A DNA stretch of 12,765 nt from an uncultured Eubacteriales bacterium (lineage in GTDB: Bacteria; Bacillota; Clostridia; Oscillospirales; CAG-272): the NCBI GenBank assembly GCA_934385225.1, contig CAKRPQ010000060.1:1-12765 (forward strand). Reading direction: 5' to 3'. Position 1 is the stretch's first letter; the number at the start of each line of letters is the position of its first letter. Below are positions 1-6,093 of this stretch, piece after piece. The notes beneath the pieces are model-generated. The model searched no databases. It was not told the DNA's origin and worked only from the letters and a program-made list of their open reading frames with translations. Both the position numbers and the translations under genes were made by a program.

Positions 1-262
1 CGCGATAATGGAGTGGGGCGTCGGCGGCACGGCGATGACCGGGGATATGGAAATTCAGTCGTCCGTATTCAGCTGTAATAACTACGTCGATATGCTCGAA
101 ACAATGCGCCAGGATGGTAAACGCCTCGCGTTTGCAGAGGTCTACGCGGGTCAGTACGGTTCGCCGACGTTCATAGGTGACGGCGAAGCACTTGCAAACT
201 ATAAATGGATAGTTCATCTTGAAGAAATGCCCGCACTTATAAAAACGGTGCTCGGCAAATAA
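1..262 (+). CDS. GH26 family glycoside hydrolase, C-terminal end (5' truncated by window edge)
   Basis: The frame is open to the left edge (codons GCG, ATA precede the first ATG), so this is the last ~87 residues of a longer protein and the ATG at 8 is internal. It matches the C-terminus of the next gene closely: about 50 of 82 aligned residues are identical by eye, including MExGV, SVFSC, NYV and the AFAEVYAGQYG block. The Glu in MEWGV corresponds to the GH26 catalytic nucleophile at the end of beta-strand 7. GH26 enzymes are mostly endo-beta-1,4-mannanases, with some lichenases and xylanases; the substrate cannot be fixed from this fragment. The stop lies 13 bases before the next start, so the two form a tandem operon of paralogues. 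The acid/base half of the active site is outside the window. Confidence 0.85.
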   Translation, partial: AIMEWGVGGTAMTGDMEIQSSVFSCNNYVDMLETMRQDGKRLAFAEVYAGQYGSPTFIGDGEALANYKWIVHLEEMPALIKTVLGK

Positions 263-275
263 AAAGGAGAATAAA

Positions 276-1586
276 ATGAAATTTACAGTAAACGGAAAAG
301 AGTATAGGGGCTTCAGAGCCGAAACCGTCGGCGGTACGGAAGTGTGCGACGCACTTCTTCCACTTCTCTCGGAGGACGGCGATATAAGGCTCGTCCTTGA
401 CGGAACGTCGCTCTGCTACGAAAAATACGAAATCGAGGTCGGGAAAGACTTCGTGCGCCTTGCGGGCAGCTACGCGTCGCTTTCGGCACTTTCCGATATT
501 TTTGCGCACGATATTAAAGCGGGAAAAGAGATAAAAAGCGTGAGCGGAAGTATCGAAAAACCGAAAATGCCTTTTGCGGACAAAAAAGAACTTCTTCGCT
601 TTATTGAATATGTGTATGAGAGCGATAAAATGATCTTCGGCGAACACCTTGCAGGTAATATGAATCCGAACGAGAAGATCGAAAAGTTTTATAAAGCTGT
701 CGGTGCTCACCCGTCGATGATGGATTTCGATATGCTGCGCCTTAAAGACAATACGCAGGCAGCTTGGAGTAAAGCACTCTGCGAGTTTGTCGAATTTGCC
801 GAAAAAGGCGGTGTCATAACGACGATGCACCATTGGCTAAATCCCATCGATCCTTCACTCGCGTTCCGCGGATATCTCGGAACACTTGACGATTGGCGTT
901 CTCTTCTCACCGACGGTACGCCTCTTAACCTTAAATGGCGCGAGGAGCTTGACCGCGCGGGCGAGTTTATGCGCGCGTTACAGGACGCGGGCGTCGTGTT
1001 CATGTACCGCCCGATGCACGAGGTCAACGGTAACTGGTTCTGGTTCTGCGCCGTTCAGGAGAAAGAAACGATACCCGCCGATGATGTGAAAGCGATGTGG
1101 AGATATATTTACCGCTATTATAAAGAAAAATTCGGCATTGAAAATGCACTTTTCGAGTACGGCCCGAATATAACGAATAGCGAAACCTGTCCGCTGCCGA
1201 TAATGTATTATTATCCCGGTGACGAATATGTCGATGTAGTAGGACTTGATTGGTACACGGATGGCGACAGCACACAGCTTGACGGCAACGGAAAATGCTA
1301 TGAGGAACTCACGGCGACGGGAAAGCCATTCGGTTTAATGGAATTCGGTGTATCGGGGAATGTGCGGACGGGCGATAGGGAAAAACAGCCGTCGGTGTTC
1401 AGCTGCAAAAACTATGTAAAAATGCTTGACAAAATGCGCGCGGACGGGAAGAAATTCGCGTTTGCGGAGGTCTACGCGGGGCAGTACGGCGCGCCCGAAT
1501 TTATCGGACACGGAGAGGCTCTGCGCGAGTGCGGATATATTCTGTTCCTTGAAGACATGAAAGAGCTTATAGAGCGGAGAATCTGA
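276..1586 (+). CDS. GH26 family glycoside hydrolase (beta-mannanase-like), no signal peptide
   Basis: 436 aa. The start is set by AAGGAG at 264-269, seven bases before the ATG. Residues ~1-95 form a small alpha/beta region resembling the GH20b-like N-terminal domain of several glycosidases (YEIEVG...RLAGSYASLSALSDI). Residues ~105-436 are the GH26 TIM barrel. Visible motifs are MHHWLNP (184-190), RPMHEVNGNWFWF (245-257) with His248 and the acid/base Glu249, and LMEFGV (354-359) with the nucleophile Glu356. Both catalytic Glu residues are present, so the enzyme should be active and retaining. There is no signal peptide, lipobox or anchor, so it probably acts on short manno-oligosaccharides in the cytoplasm. 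It follows a paralogue by 13 bases. Lichenase or xylanase activity within GH26 cannot be excluded. Confidence 0.9.
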   Translation: MKFTVNGKEYRGFRAETVGGTEVCDALLPLLSEDGDIRLVLDGTSLCYEKYEIEVGKDFVRLAGSYASLSALSDIFAHDIKAGKEIKSVSGSIEKPKMPFADKKELLRFIEYVYESDKMIFGEHLAGNMNPNEKIEKFYKAVGAHPSMMDFDMLRLKDNTQAAWSKALCEFVEFAEKGGVITTMHHWLNPIDPSLAFRGYLGTLDDWRSLLTDGTPLNLKWREELDRAGEFMRALQDAGVVFMYRPMHEVNGNWFWFCAVQEKETIPADDVKAMWRYIYRYYKEKFGIENALFEYGPNITNSETCPLPIMYYYPGDEYVDVVGLDWYTDGDSTQLDGNGKCYEELTATGKPFGLMEFGVSGNVRTGDREKQPSVFSCKNYVKMLDKMRADGKKFAFAEVYAGQYGAPEFIGHGEALRECGYILFLEDMKELIERRI

Positions 1587-1602
1587 TTTTCAGGGCGGAA
1601 AG

Positions 1603-1619
1603 AAAAACTCAGTTTTTTT
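1603..1619 (+). terminator. weak A/T hairpin after the GH26 pair, possible terminator
   Basis: AAAAAC, a TCA loop, then GTTTTT and two more T lie 17 bases after the GH26 stop. The stem is almost all A-T, so it is weak. It is the only terminator-like structure directly behind this operon. Confidence 0.3.
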
Positions 1620-1626
1620 CGGGAAG

Positions 1627-1732
1627 CCTTCCGACGGAATGGTCATTTGAGAAGATACTATATGAAACGGAAACCCTACCGTCACTCACTTCATTCGTAC
1701 CGCCTCCCTTTACCCTCGAGGCAAGGGGAGGC
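1627..1732. repeat. dispersed palindromic intergenic repeat, degenerate copy A
   Basis: It begins with the palindrome TTCCGACGGAA (1629-1639) and ends with a hairpin, GCCTCCCTT (1702-1710) against AAGGGGAGGC (1723-1732) with one bulged G. Both ends match the CCTTCCGACGGAGGG and CCTCCCCT/AGGGGAGG elements of the copies at 4975-5037 and 11603-11673. The middle is more diverged. The 1587-1777 gap holds this repeat and no gene I can support. Confidence 0.6.
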
Positions 1733-1777
1733 GAAAAATAAAACGACAAAAAACTTTTATTTTTTTCGCAAAACCTA

Positions 1778-1806
1778 TTGACAATCCGCTTTTGTTGTGG
1801 TATAAT
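1778..1806 (+). promoter_or_regulatory. sigma-A promoter for the tRNA operon (full consensus)
   Basis: TTGACA (1778-1783), a 17-base spacer and TATAAT (1801-1806), with an extended -10 TG at 1798-1799. All twelve hexamer bases match consensus. Transcription should start near 1812-1813, about 31 bases before tRNA-Thr. AACGTT occurs at 1811-1816 and 1833-1838; being self-complementary, the two copies could pair in the leader. Confidence 0.9.
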
Positions 1807-1843
1807 CTATAACGTTCCGTTGAAAAGAGCGAAACGTTAATAT

Positions 1844-1918
1844 GCCGGTGTGGCTCAATGGCAGAGCAGCTGATTTGTAATCAGCAGGTTGTTGGTTCGA
1901 CTCCGATCACCGGCTCCA
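1844..1918 (+). tRNA. tRNA-Thr (anticodon TGT)
   Basis: The 7-bp acceptor stem is GCCGGTG/CACCGGC, with discriminator T and an encoded CCA end (1916-1918). The anticodon stem GCTGA/TCAGC encloses loop TTTGTAA, whose middle triplet TGT reads ACA (Thr). The T arm contains GGTTCGACTCC. It is 75 nt including CCA, and is the first gene after the promoter at 1778-1806. Confidence 0.97.
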
Positions 1919-1921
1919 TAT

Positions 1922-2006
1922 GGGGGATTTCCCGAGTGGCCAAAGGGGGCAGACTGTAAATCTGTTGTCTCTGACTTCGGTGGTCCGAATCCACCATCCC
2001 CCACCA
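1922..2006 (+). tRNA. tRNA-Tyr (anticodon GTA)
   Basis: The acceptor stem is GGGGGAT/ATCCCCC, with discriminator A and encoded CCA (2004-2006). The anticodon loop CTGTAAA gives GTA (Tyr). At 85 nt it has the long variable arm expected of a bacterial class II tRNA-Tyr. It sits 3 bases after tRNA-Thr in the same transcript. Confidence 0.97.
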
Positions 2007-2033
2007 AAAAGGCACGCTTCGGCGTGTTTTTTT
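2006..2033. terminator. intrinsic terminator after the tRNAs, usable from both sides
   Basis: Stem CACGC (2013-2017), TTCG loop, GCGTG (2022-2026), followed by seven T (2027-2033). An A run at 2006-2010 gives a T tract when read on the minus strand, so it may also end the leftward replication-protein transcript, whose stop is at 2118. Confidence 0.85.
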
Positions 2034-2117
2034 ATTTGATTTCGCACGCAAAATACACGCCGAACGAACCGAAATAAACGCAAATTTGCCCGCGTAAACG
2101 ACCGCACGGTACGAAAA

Positions 2118-3065
2118 TCAGCCGCAATCCGCGCCCGAAAATTCGGTGTCGTTTCTTGACTGTTCCAGCTTTCTTATACTGCGTTTAAGCGCGGCATTGA
2201 AGAACTCGTCCGTGTCGAAAGACCCCTGCGCCTCGCGTTTTTTTGCTTCCGCCTTTTTCTTTTCGGCGTCTTTTCCCTCGTCCTCTTTCGCCCATTTCAG
2301 AATAGTCTCGTAGTGGCTTGCGTAGTCCTTGCCCGTTGAGGCGAGATAGTGCGAAAGACGGTCAATCCGCTCCCCGAAATCGTCAAAACGCGTGCGCAGA
2401 TCGTCGTATTCGCGCTCGCAGAGCATAACATTTGACCTTACGCCGTACGCGCTCTTTTCGTGCGGCGCTTTTTCGGCAAATAAAACACTTTTGGGGATAA
2501 ATCCGCCGCGCTCTGCGTTTTTCGGCTCTTCCGTGAAGTTTTCGGCGGCTTTTACAGCCGTACCCGGCTCCGCCGTCTCTTTTTCCGCGTGCGTGCGCGC
2601 CCGCTCCTCACTCTCTCCTTCACTGACCTCACCTATACTCTCCTTACCTCTCCTATCCTGTGTTACGGGTTCGTTACAGACCTGTGCCGATTCCGTTACA
2701 GGTTCGTTACAGCCGTTTTGCGACAAAAAATAAAGGTCGTCCGCACCTTTTCCGAGCCTTGCAAATTCGTCTGTGTATTTCGTCCTTTTGTAGGAGTCGC
2801 TTCTGACCTTGTTGTGCGCGCACCACGCCGTGATGACGATGATCTTCTTTTCGGGAAATTCGATTATGTACCCTTTTTCCGCAAGGAGAGCGAGATCGCT
2901 CTCGCACGCGCCGACGGAACGCGCGATAGTCCTCGGCTTTGCGACAAAACCGTCGTCGTCCGCATTAAGACCGAGATGAAAATAGAGAGCCTGCGCCGAT
3001 GTCGGCAGCCCCATAAATTCGTCGCTGTCGATTTCGTTTCTTGAAAACATTCTTTTTTCTGCCAT
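2118..3065 (-). CDS. phage-type replisome organiser / DnaD-like N-terminal protein
   Basis: 315 aa. I place the start at the ATG complementary to 3063-3065, behind GAGG in ACGAGGTATATGT; an in-frame ATG 15 codons upstream would begin upstream of the -10 region of the mapped promoter. Residues ~1-110 (SRNEIDSDEFMGLPTSAQALYFHL, NADDDGFV, ITAWCAHNKV) match the winged-helix N-terminus of phage replisome organisers, which load replication proteins at an origin. Residues ~115-205 are a charged low-complexity linker containing CNEPVT twice. The C-terminal part (FGERIDRLSHYLASTGKDYASHYETILKWAKED) resembles the conserved C-terminus of these phage proteins. No helicase loader, integrase or structural gene adjoins it, so it looks like a solitary or domesticated phage gene. 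Family assignment is from remembered motif patterns. Confidence 0.75.
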   Translation of the reverse strand: MAEKRMFSRNEIDSDEFMGLPTSAQALYFHLGLNADDDGFVAKPRTIARSVGACESDLALLAEKGYIIEFPEKKIIVITAWCAHNKVRSDSYKRTKYTDEFARLGKGADDLYFLSQNGCNEPVTESAQVCNEPVTQDRRGKESIGEVSEGESEERARTHAEKETAEPGTAVKAAENFTEEPKNAERGGFIPKSVLFAEKAPHEKSAYGVRSNVMLCEREYDDLRTRFDDFGERIDRLSHYLASTGKDYASHYETILKWAKEDEGKDAEKKKAEAKKREAQGSFDTDEFFNAALKRSIRKLEQSRNDTEFSGADCG

Positions 3066-3098
3066 ACATATACCTCGTTTTTTCGTTGTTTTGAGACC

Positions 3099-3127
3099 AG
3101 TATAGCACAAAAAAACGCGCCTGTCAA
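3099..3127 (-). promoter_or_regulatory. sigma-A promoter for the phage-type replication gene
   Basis: On the minus strand TTGACA (3127-3122), a 17-base spacer and TATACT (3104-3099), with TG one base before the -10. The start should be near 3092, giving a leader of about 27 bases. A 9-bp inverted repeat, AAAAAACGC (3110-3118) and GCGTTTTTT (3139-3147), brackets the -35. Confidence 0.8.
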
Positions 3128-3193
3128 AAACGTAAAAGGCGTTTTTTGCATTTTTCCGTCGGAGGCTTTTTTCAAATAGTTTACAAATAACGG

Positions 3194-3222
3194 TTGACTT
3201 GCAGGTGCGAATGCGGTATAAT
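3194..3222 (+). promoter_or_regulatory. sigma-A promoter for the 95-aa protein / DUF3048 operon
   Basis: TTGACT (3194-3199), a 17-base spacer and TATAAT (3217-3222). The expected start is near 3229, about 28 bases before the ATG at 3257. It diverges from the promoter at 3099-3127. Confidence 0.85.
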
Positions 3223-3256
3223 AAATAAGGAAAAATTTACAGAGGAGGAATACCAA

Positions 3257-3544
3257 ATGGCAGAAACAACAAAGAAGGTAGCTGGAAAGTATCTTGAATA
3301 TAAGGGTAAACCGCTCGTCCGCGAAGGCGACACCATCGTTTACGGCGATAAGAGCGACAAGTGCTTCCTTATCCTTGAAATTATGTCATATAAAAAGGTC
3401 GGCGAGGTAAATATCCCCGACAAAATATTCATTCAGGTAGTCGAGTCGGAGAACCCCGCAAAGATAATCAAGCAGGGCGAAAAGGACGGTCTTTACGACG
3501 CGTTCGGCATGGGACTTGTGTGGCTCGACATGGCGAATAAGTAA
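3257..3544 (+). CDS. conserved 95-aa protein of unknown function
   Basis: The start is the ATG behind a strong GAGGAGG (3242-3248); an upstream in-frame ATG at 3194 overlaps the promoter and is rejected. The soluble protein has no signal peptide, membrane segment or cysteine-pair motif; it contains one Cys, in KCFLILE. The sequence (YLEYKGKPLVREGDTIVYGD, VGEVNIPDKIFIQVVES, GLYDAFGMGLVWLDMA) reads as a small mostly-beta domain. I recall similar short uncharacterised proteins in Clostridia, but no function. It is followed after 16 bases by the DUF3048 lipoprotein with no terminator between, so the two are co-transcribed. Confidence 0.85.
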   Translation: MAETTKKVAGKYLEYKGKPLVREGDTIVYGDKSDKCFLILEIMSYKKVGEVNIPDKIFIQVVESENPAKIIKQGEKDGLYDAFGMGLVWLDMANK

Positions 3545-3560
3545 GGGGGAAGCCTTCAAA

Positions 3561-4700
3561 ATGAATTTAAGAAAAGTCACCGCGGCTCTTTTGCTCGTCT
3601 GTACGCTTCTTGCCTGTGTTTCTCTTGCGTCCTGCGGCAAAAAAACGACTGTGGACGCAGAAACCGACACCGAACCCGCGACGGAAAGCGTTCGTGAAAC
3701 CGAAACGGAAGCACCCGAAACCGAGCCTGTGACCGTTATCCCCGAATTTGTAAATCCCCTGACGGGGCTTGGCGCGGATAAAGACCGCTCGGAGAGCCGT
3801 CCCGTCGCCGTAATGGTAAATAACCTTTACGACGCGCTCCCGCAGGAGGGAATTTCAAAGGCTGATATTATGTACGAGTGCCTTGTCGAGGGCGGTATCA
3901 CGCGCCTTATGTGCGTTGTGAGCGATTATGATGATCTCGGCGTTATCGGTTCCGTGCGTTCGTCGCGTCCCTACTATCTCGACCTTGCGCGTAACCACGA
4001 CGCTATCTACGTCCACGCGGGCGGCAGCGACGACGCGTATATTGAGATAAGGAACAGAAAGATAGACAACCTTGACGGCGTAAATATGTATATCCCCGGT
4101 ATGTTCTACCGCGACGAGGAACGTCTCAAAACGATGAAATACGAGCATACGCTTATGACGACCGGCGAGAAGATAAAAGAGGGAATTGCCTATAAAAAGT
4201 ACCGCACCGCACTTTCGGACGATATGAAAGGCAAGACCGCATTCCGCTTTACGGATTTCGGAAATGAGAGAACGCTTGCGGGCGAGGACGCGAAGTGCGT
4301 TGTTCTGCCGTACTCAAAGTACCAGACGGTGCGCCTTGACTATAATAAATCGACGAATACATACTTCCGCTATCAGTTTGAGGATATGCCGCACATTGAC
4401 GGCACGACGGACGAGCAGATAGCGTTCACGAACGTGTTTGTGCTTATCTGCGAGGCGAACCCGACGGGCGACTCAAAGGGACATATCGACGTTGTGACCG
4501 AGAACGGGCACGGCGAGGGATATTACATCTACGGCGGGAAGTGCGAGAAGATAACGTGGTCAAAGCCGACAAACGATTCGCCGATAACGTACTACGGCGC
4601 GGACGGAGAGGAGCTTGTCGTGAACCGCGGAAAGACGTTCGTTTCGATCTTCCCCGATTATAATGAGGAAAATATCGAACTTAATCATAAGGATCTGTAA
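3561..4700 (+). CDS. DUF3048 (YerB-family) lipoprotein
   Basis: 379 aa. The start is the ATG at 3561 after AAGGGGGA (3543-3550), giving a typical lipoprotein signal: basic NLRK, a hydrophobic core, and lipobox L22-A23-S24-C25, with Cys25 the predicted lipidated residue. Residues ~29-58 are a Thr/Glu-rich flexible linker. The remainder is the two-part DUF3048 domain, with NPLTGL, RPVAVMVNN, ISKADIMYECLVEGGITRLM, GVIGSVRSSRPYY and ARNHDAIYVHAGGS as recognisable blocks. B. subtilis YerB belongs to this family, whose biochemical role is unclear to me. It is expected on the outer face of the membrane. It is the second gene of an operon with the 95-aa protein and is closed by a strong terminator. 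Confidence 0.92.
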   Translation: MNLRKVTAALLLVCTLLACVSLASCGKKTTVDAETDTEPATESVRETETEAPETEPVTVIPEFVNPLTGLGADKDRSESRPVAVMVNNLYDALPQEGISKADIMYECLVEGGITRLMCVVSDYDDLGVIGSVRSSRPYYLDLARNHDAIYVHAGGSDDAYIEIRNRKIDNLDGVNMYIPGMFYRDEERLKTMKYEHTLMTTGEKIKEGIAYKKYRTALSDDMKGKTAFRFTDFGNERTLAGEDAKCVVLPYSKYQTVRLDYNKSTNTYFRYQFEDMPHIDGTTDEQIAFTNVFVLICEANPTGDSKGHIDVVTENGHGEGYYIYGGKCEKITWSKPTNDSPITYYGADGEELVVNRGKTFVSIFPDYNEENIELNHKDL

Positions 4701-4705
4701 AATAA

Positions 4706-4729
4706 GCCCCGCCCGTTTGGGCGGGTTTT
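4706..4729 (+). terminator. intrinsic terminator after DUF3048 gene
   Basis: CCCGCCC (4708-4714), loop GTTT, GGGCGGG (4719-4725), then TTTT. It lies 7 bases after the stop codon and is a G/C-only 7-bp stem. Confidence 0.92.
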
Positions 4730-4791
4730 GCTTTGTCTCTGATTGAAAGTTTAGCCTGTTTTTTGCAAAAGTTTTCGCCCGTTTTGTGCGG

Positions 4792-4935
4792 AAGTTTTCG
4801 TCTCGCCTTTTTCAAAAGGCGAGTGCGGTCAAGGGCGCATAGCCCTTGTCGCTCTCCGCAGAGAGCGAAATAATCTCGGCGCTTCTTTTTCGGCAAAGCC
4901 CTTTTTCTTGCGCCTGTCGCATCAAGAAAAAGGGC
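4792..4935. repeat. chain of four consecutive perfect hairpins (repeat module 1, copy B)
   Basis: Four perfect inverted repeats follow one another: CTCGCCTTTT/AAAAGGCGAG (4802-4823), CAAGGGC/GCCCTTG (4830-4848), CGCTCTC/GAGAGCG (4850-4867) and GCCCTTTTTCTTG/CAAGAAAAAGGGC (4898-4935). The opening AAGTTTTCG-TCTCGC and the GGTCAAG...CTTG frame recur at 11684-11763, where the stems have other sequences. None is followed by a T tract, so these are not ordinary terminators. Confidence 0.75.
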
Positions 4936-4974
4936 GTCGATGGGAACTGCACAACTTCACGTCAGCGGGCGGAC

Positions 4975-5037
4975 GAACAACCCTTCCGACGGAGGGCTTG
5001 CGCACCTCCGCCACCTCCCCTTACACAGGGGAGGCAA
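4975..5037. repeat. dispersed palindromic repeat module 2, copy B
   Basis: GAACAACCCTTCCG, then CGGAGGGC, GCGCACCTCCGCCACC and the hairpin CCTCCCCT (5014-5021), loop TACAC, AGGGGAGG (5027-5034). It is nearly identical to 11603-11673 apart from one extra T, an A/T swap and a different hairpin loop. A degenerate copy is at 1627-1732. Confidence 0.85.
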
Positions 5038-5068
5038 AGTCGGGGGTGAAGAAAGCTATAACCGAAAT
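5038..5068. repeat. 31-base direct repeat, first copy
   Basis: It starts AGTCGGGGGTGAAGAAAGC and ends ATAACCGAAAT. It matches 5131-5161 at 30 of 31 positions (T at 5057, G at 5150), 93 bases apart. The first half resembles 9928-9945, just upstream of the SleB-like gene. Confidence 0.9.
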
Positions 5069-5133
5069 ACATCTGCCCCGACTATGAAGAATCCTATCGG
5101 ATTCTTCCCGACGCACGGCATAAAAGGTTAAGT
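5046..5133. repeat. ~88-base intergenic repeat module 3, copy B
   Basis: It aligns end to end with 10612-10699. Shared landmarks are GTGAAG, ATAAYCG, CTGCCC, an AATCC...GGATT hairpin followed directly by CCC, and CGGCATAAAAG. Here the hairpin is GAAGAATCC (5086-5094), TATC, GGATTCTTC (5099-5107). Confidence 0.7.
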
Positions 5134-5161
5134 CGGGGGTGAAGAAAGCGATAACCGAAAT
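5131..5161. repeat. 31-base direct repeat, second copy
   Basis: Second copy of the element at 5038-5068, with one mismatch. It restarts the same sequence at the point where module 3 ends, so modules 2 and 3 appear bounded by this short element. Confidence 0.9.
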
Positions 5162-5200
5162 TCAGCTGTAATTTGGCAAGCCGGAAGGGTCATTTATTTC

Positions 5201-6028
5201 TCATTTTTCAAGGTCATAAACTCTGACGAAATCGACGATAAACGCGTCATCGACAGGCTCGCCCTCAATTTTCTTTAACTTTGAGCTGACTCCGGGGCGG
5301 TATCCCATAATCTCCGTCGTCAGAAGAATGAACTGCGGAACGTGCGAAACGTGTTCGCTGCACTGCGAGACGATCTCGCCGTCACAGTAGAACGTGTAGC
5401 CTTCGGGCTGCCAGTTCATACCGAAGTAGTGCCAGCCGTCCGCCGTTTCTTTAAGGTCATATTTGACGCGTCCGTCCTCGCGGAGCTGCTTCCCGTAGCC
5501 GTTCATAATGTTGCCCGTCGTAGCCTTGCCCGCGTTAAAGCACTCCATAATGTCCGACTCAACGCCGCACCATTCGGGTTCAAAACGCGCGCCTATCGTC
5601 GGCGACTGCGTCCAGAATGCGCTCCACATCGTTTCGGGGGCATTCTGGAACTTGCATCTGCACTCGTAGTAGCCGTATGTATGGACGAATTTCGGCTTTT
5701 CGAGCTTTCCGAGCGGCCAGAAGGACGGGTGATTCCATGTGTCAAGACCGCCCTCCTTCGGAATGTCGAACGAATTGTCCGCCGTTTGGAGCTGCGGCGA
5801 AACGTAGTAGTCGCCGTTTGGCACGCGGTGCATCTCCATATGGCTCTTGCCGTCAAGGACTATTCCCTTATCCGTGAAAGCGGGGAATTCGTTTCCCCAG
5901 AAGTATTTGCGGAAGCTCCATTTTGTTGTGTCAAGCTCCGTGCCGTCGAACTCGTCGCTCCAAGCGAGCTTCCAGTTGCCGCTTGGCAGATAGCTCGGCT
6001 CGTGATCCTTTATTTCAAATTTCTGCAT
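5201..6028 (-). CDS. GH16 family endo-beta-glucanase-like enzyme
   Basis: 275 aa. The start at 6028 follows AAAAGGAG (6044-6037), eight bases upstream. The fold is the GH16 beta-jelly-roll: WKLAWSDEFDGTELDTTKW near the N-terminus, GYYECRCKF (119-127), and the catalytic motif ESDIME with Glu157 (nucleophile), Asp159 and Glu162 (acid/base), the ExDxxE layout of laminarinase-type members. The C-terminal strand FIVDFVRVYD closes the domain. Family members cut beta-1,3(4)-glucans, and related ones cut agar or porphyran, with retention; the motif alone does not fix the substrate. There is no signal peptide or carbohydrate-binding module, so like the GH26 enzyme it may work on imported oligosaccharides. 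It is a single gene; no clear terminator follows. Confidence 0.9.
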   Translation of the reverse strand: MQKFEIKDHEPSYLPSGNWKLAWSDEFDGTELDTTKWSFRKYFWGNEFPAFTDKGIVLDGKSHMEMHRVPNGDYYVSPQLQTADNSFDIPKEGGLDTWNHPSFWPLGKLEKPKFVHTYGYYECRCKFQNAPETMWSAFWTQSPTIGARFEPEWCGVESDIMECFNAGKATTGNIMNGYGKQLREDGRVKYDLKETADGWHYFGMNWQPEGYTFYCDGEIVSQCSEHVSHVPQFILLTTEIMGYRPGVSSKLKKIEGEPVDDAFIVDFVRVYDLEK

Positions 6029-6093
6029 ATTTTTGTCTCCTTTTCGGGTTTGTTATTCGGATTTATTATACATTATAATTATATCTGCCGCTA

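Larger units (their letters stand above)
4730..5200. other. 471-base gene-free region of stacked repeats
   Basis: No reading frame here has a credible ribosome site or recognisable product. From left to right it holds AAGTTTTCG twice (4769-4777, 4792-4800), a chain of four hairpins (4802-4935), the CCTTCCG/CCTCCCC palindromic module (4975-5037), and a 31-base direct repeat (5038-5068, 5131-5161) that encloses another hairpin (5086-5107). It lies between two convergent genes, the DUF3048 gene and the minus-strand GH16 gene. Confidence 0.75.

Noticed and set aside
1889..2107. Short frames on both strands across the tRNA genes
   Set aside because: They are translations of tRNA-Thr/tRNA-Tyr and the terminator.
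1844..3110. Integrated prophage or genomic island at the tRNA pair
   Set aside because: Only one phage-like gene is present; no integrase, no duplicated tRNA 3' end as an attachment site, and no structural genes were found.
4802..5161. CRISPR array
   Set aside because: The repeated hairpins differ in sequence and length, spacers are not uniform, and no cas gene is present.
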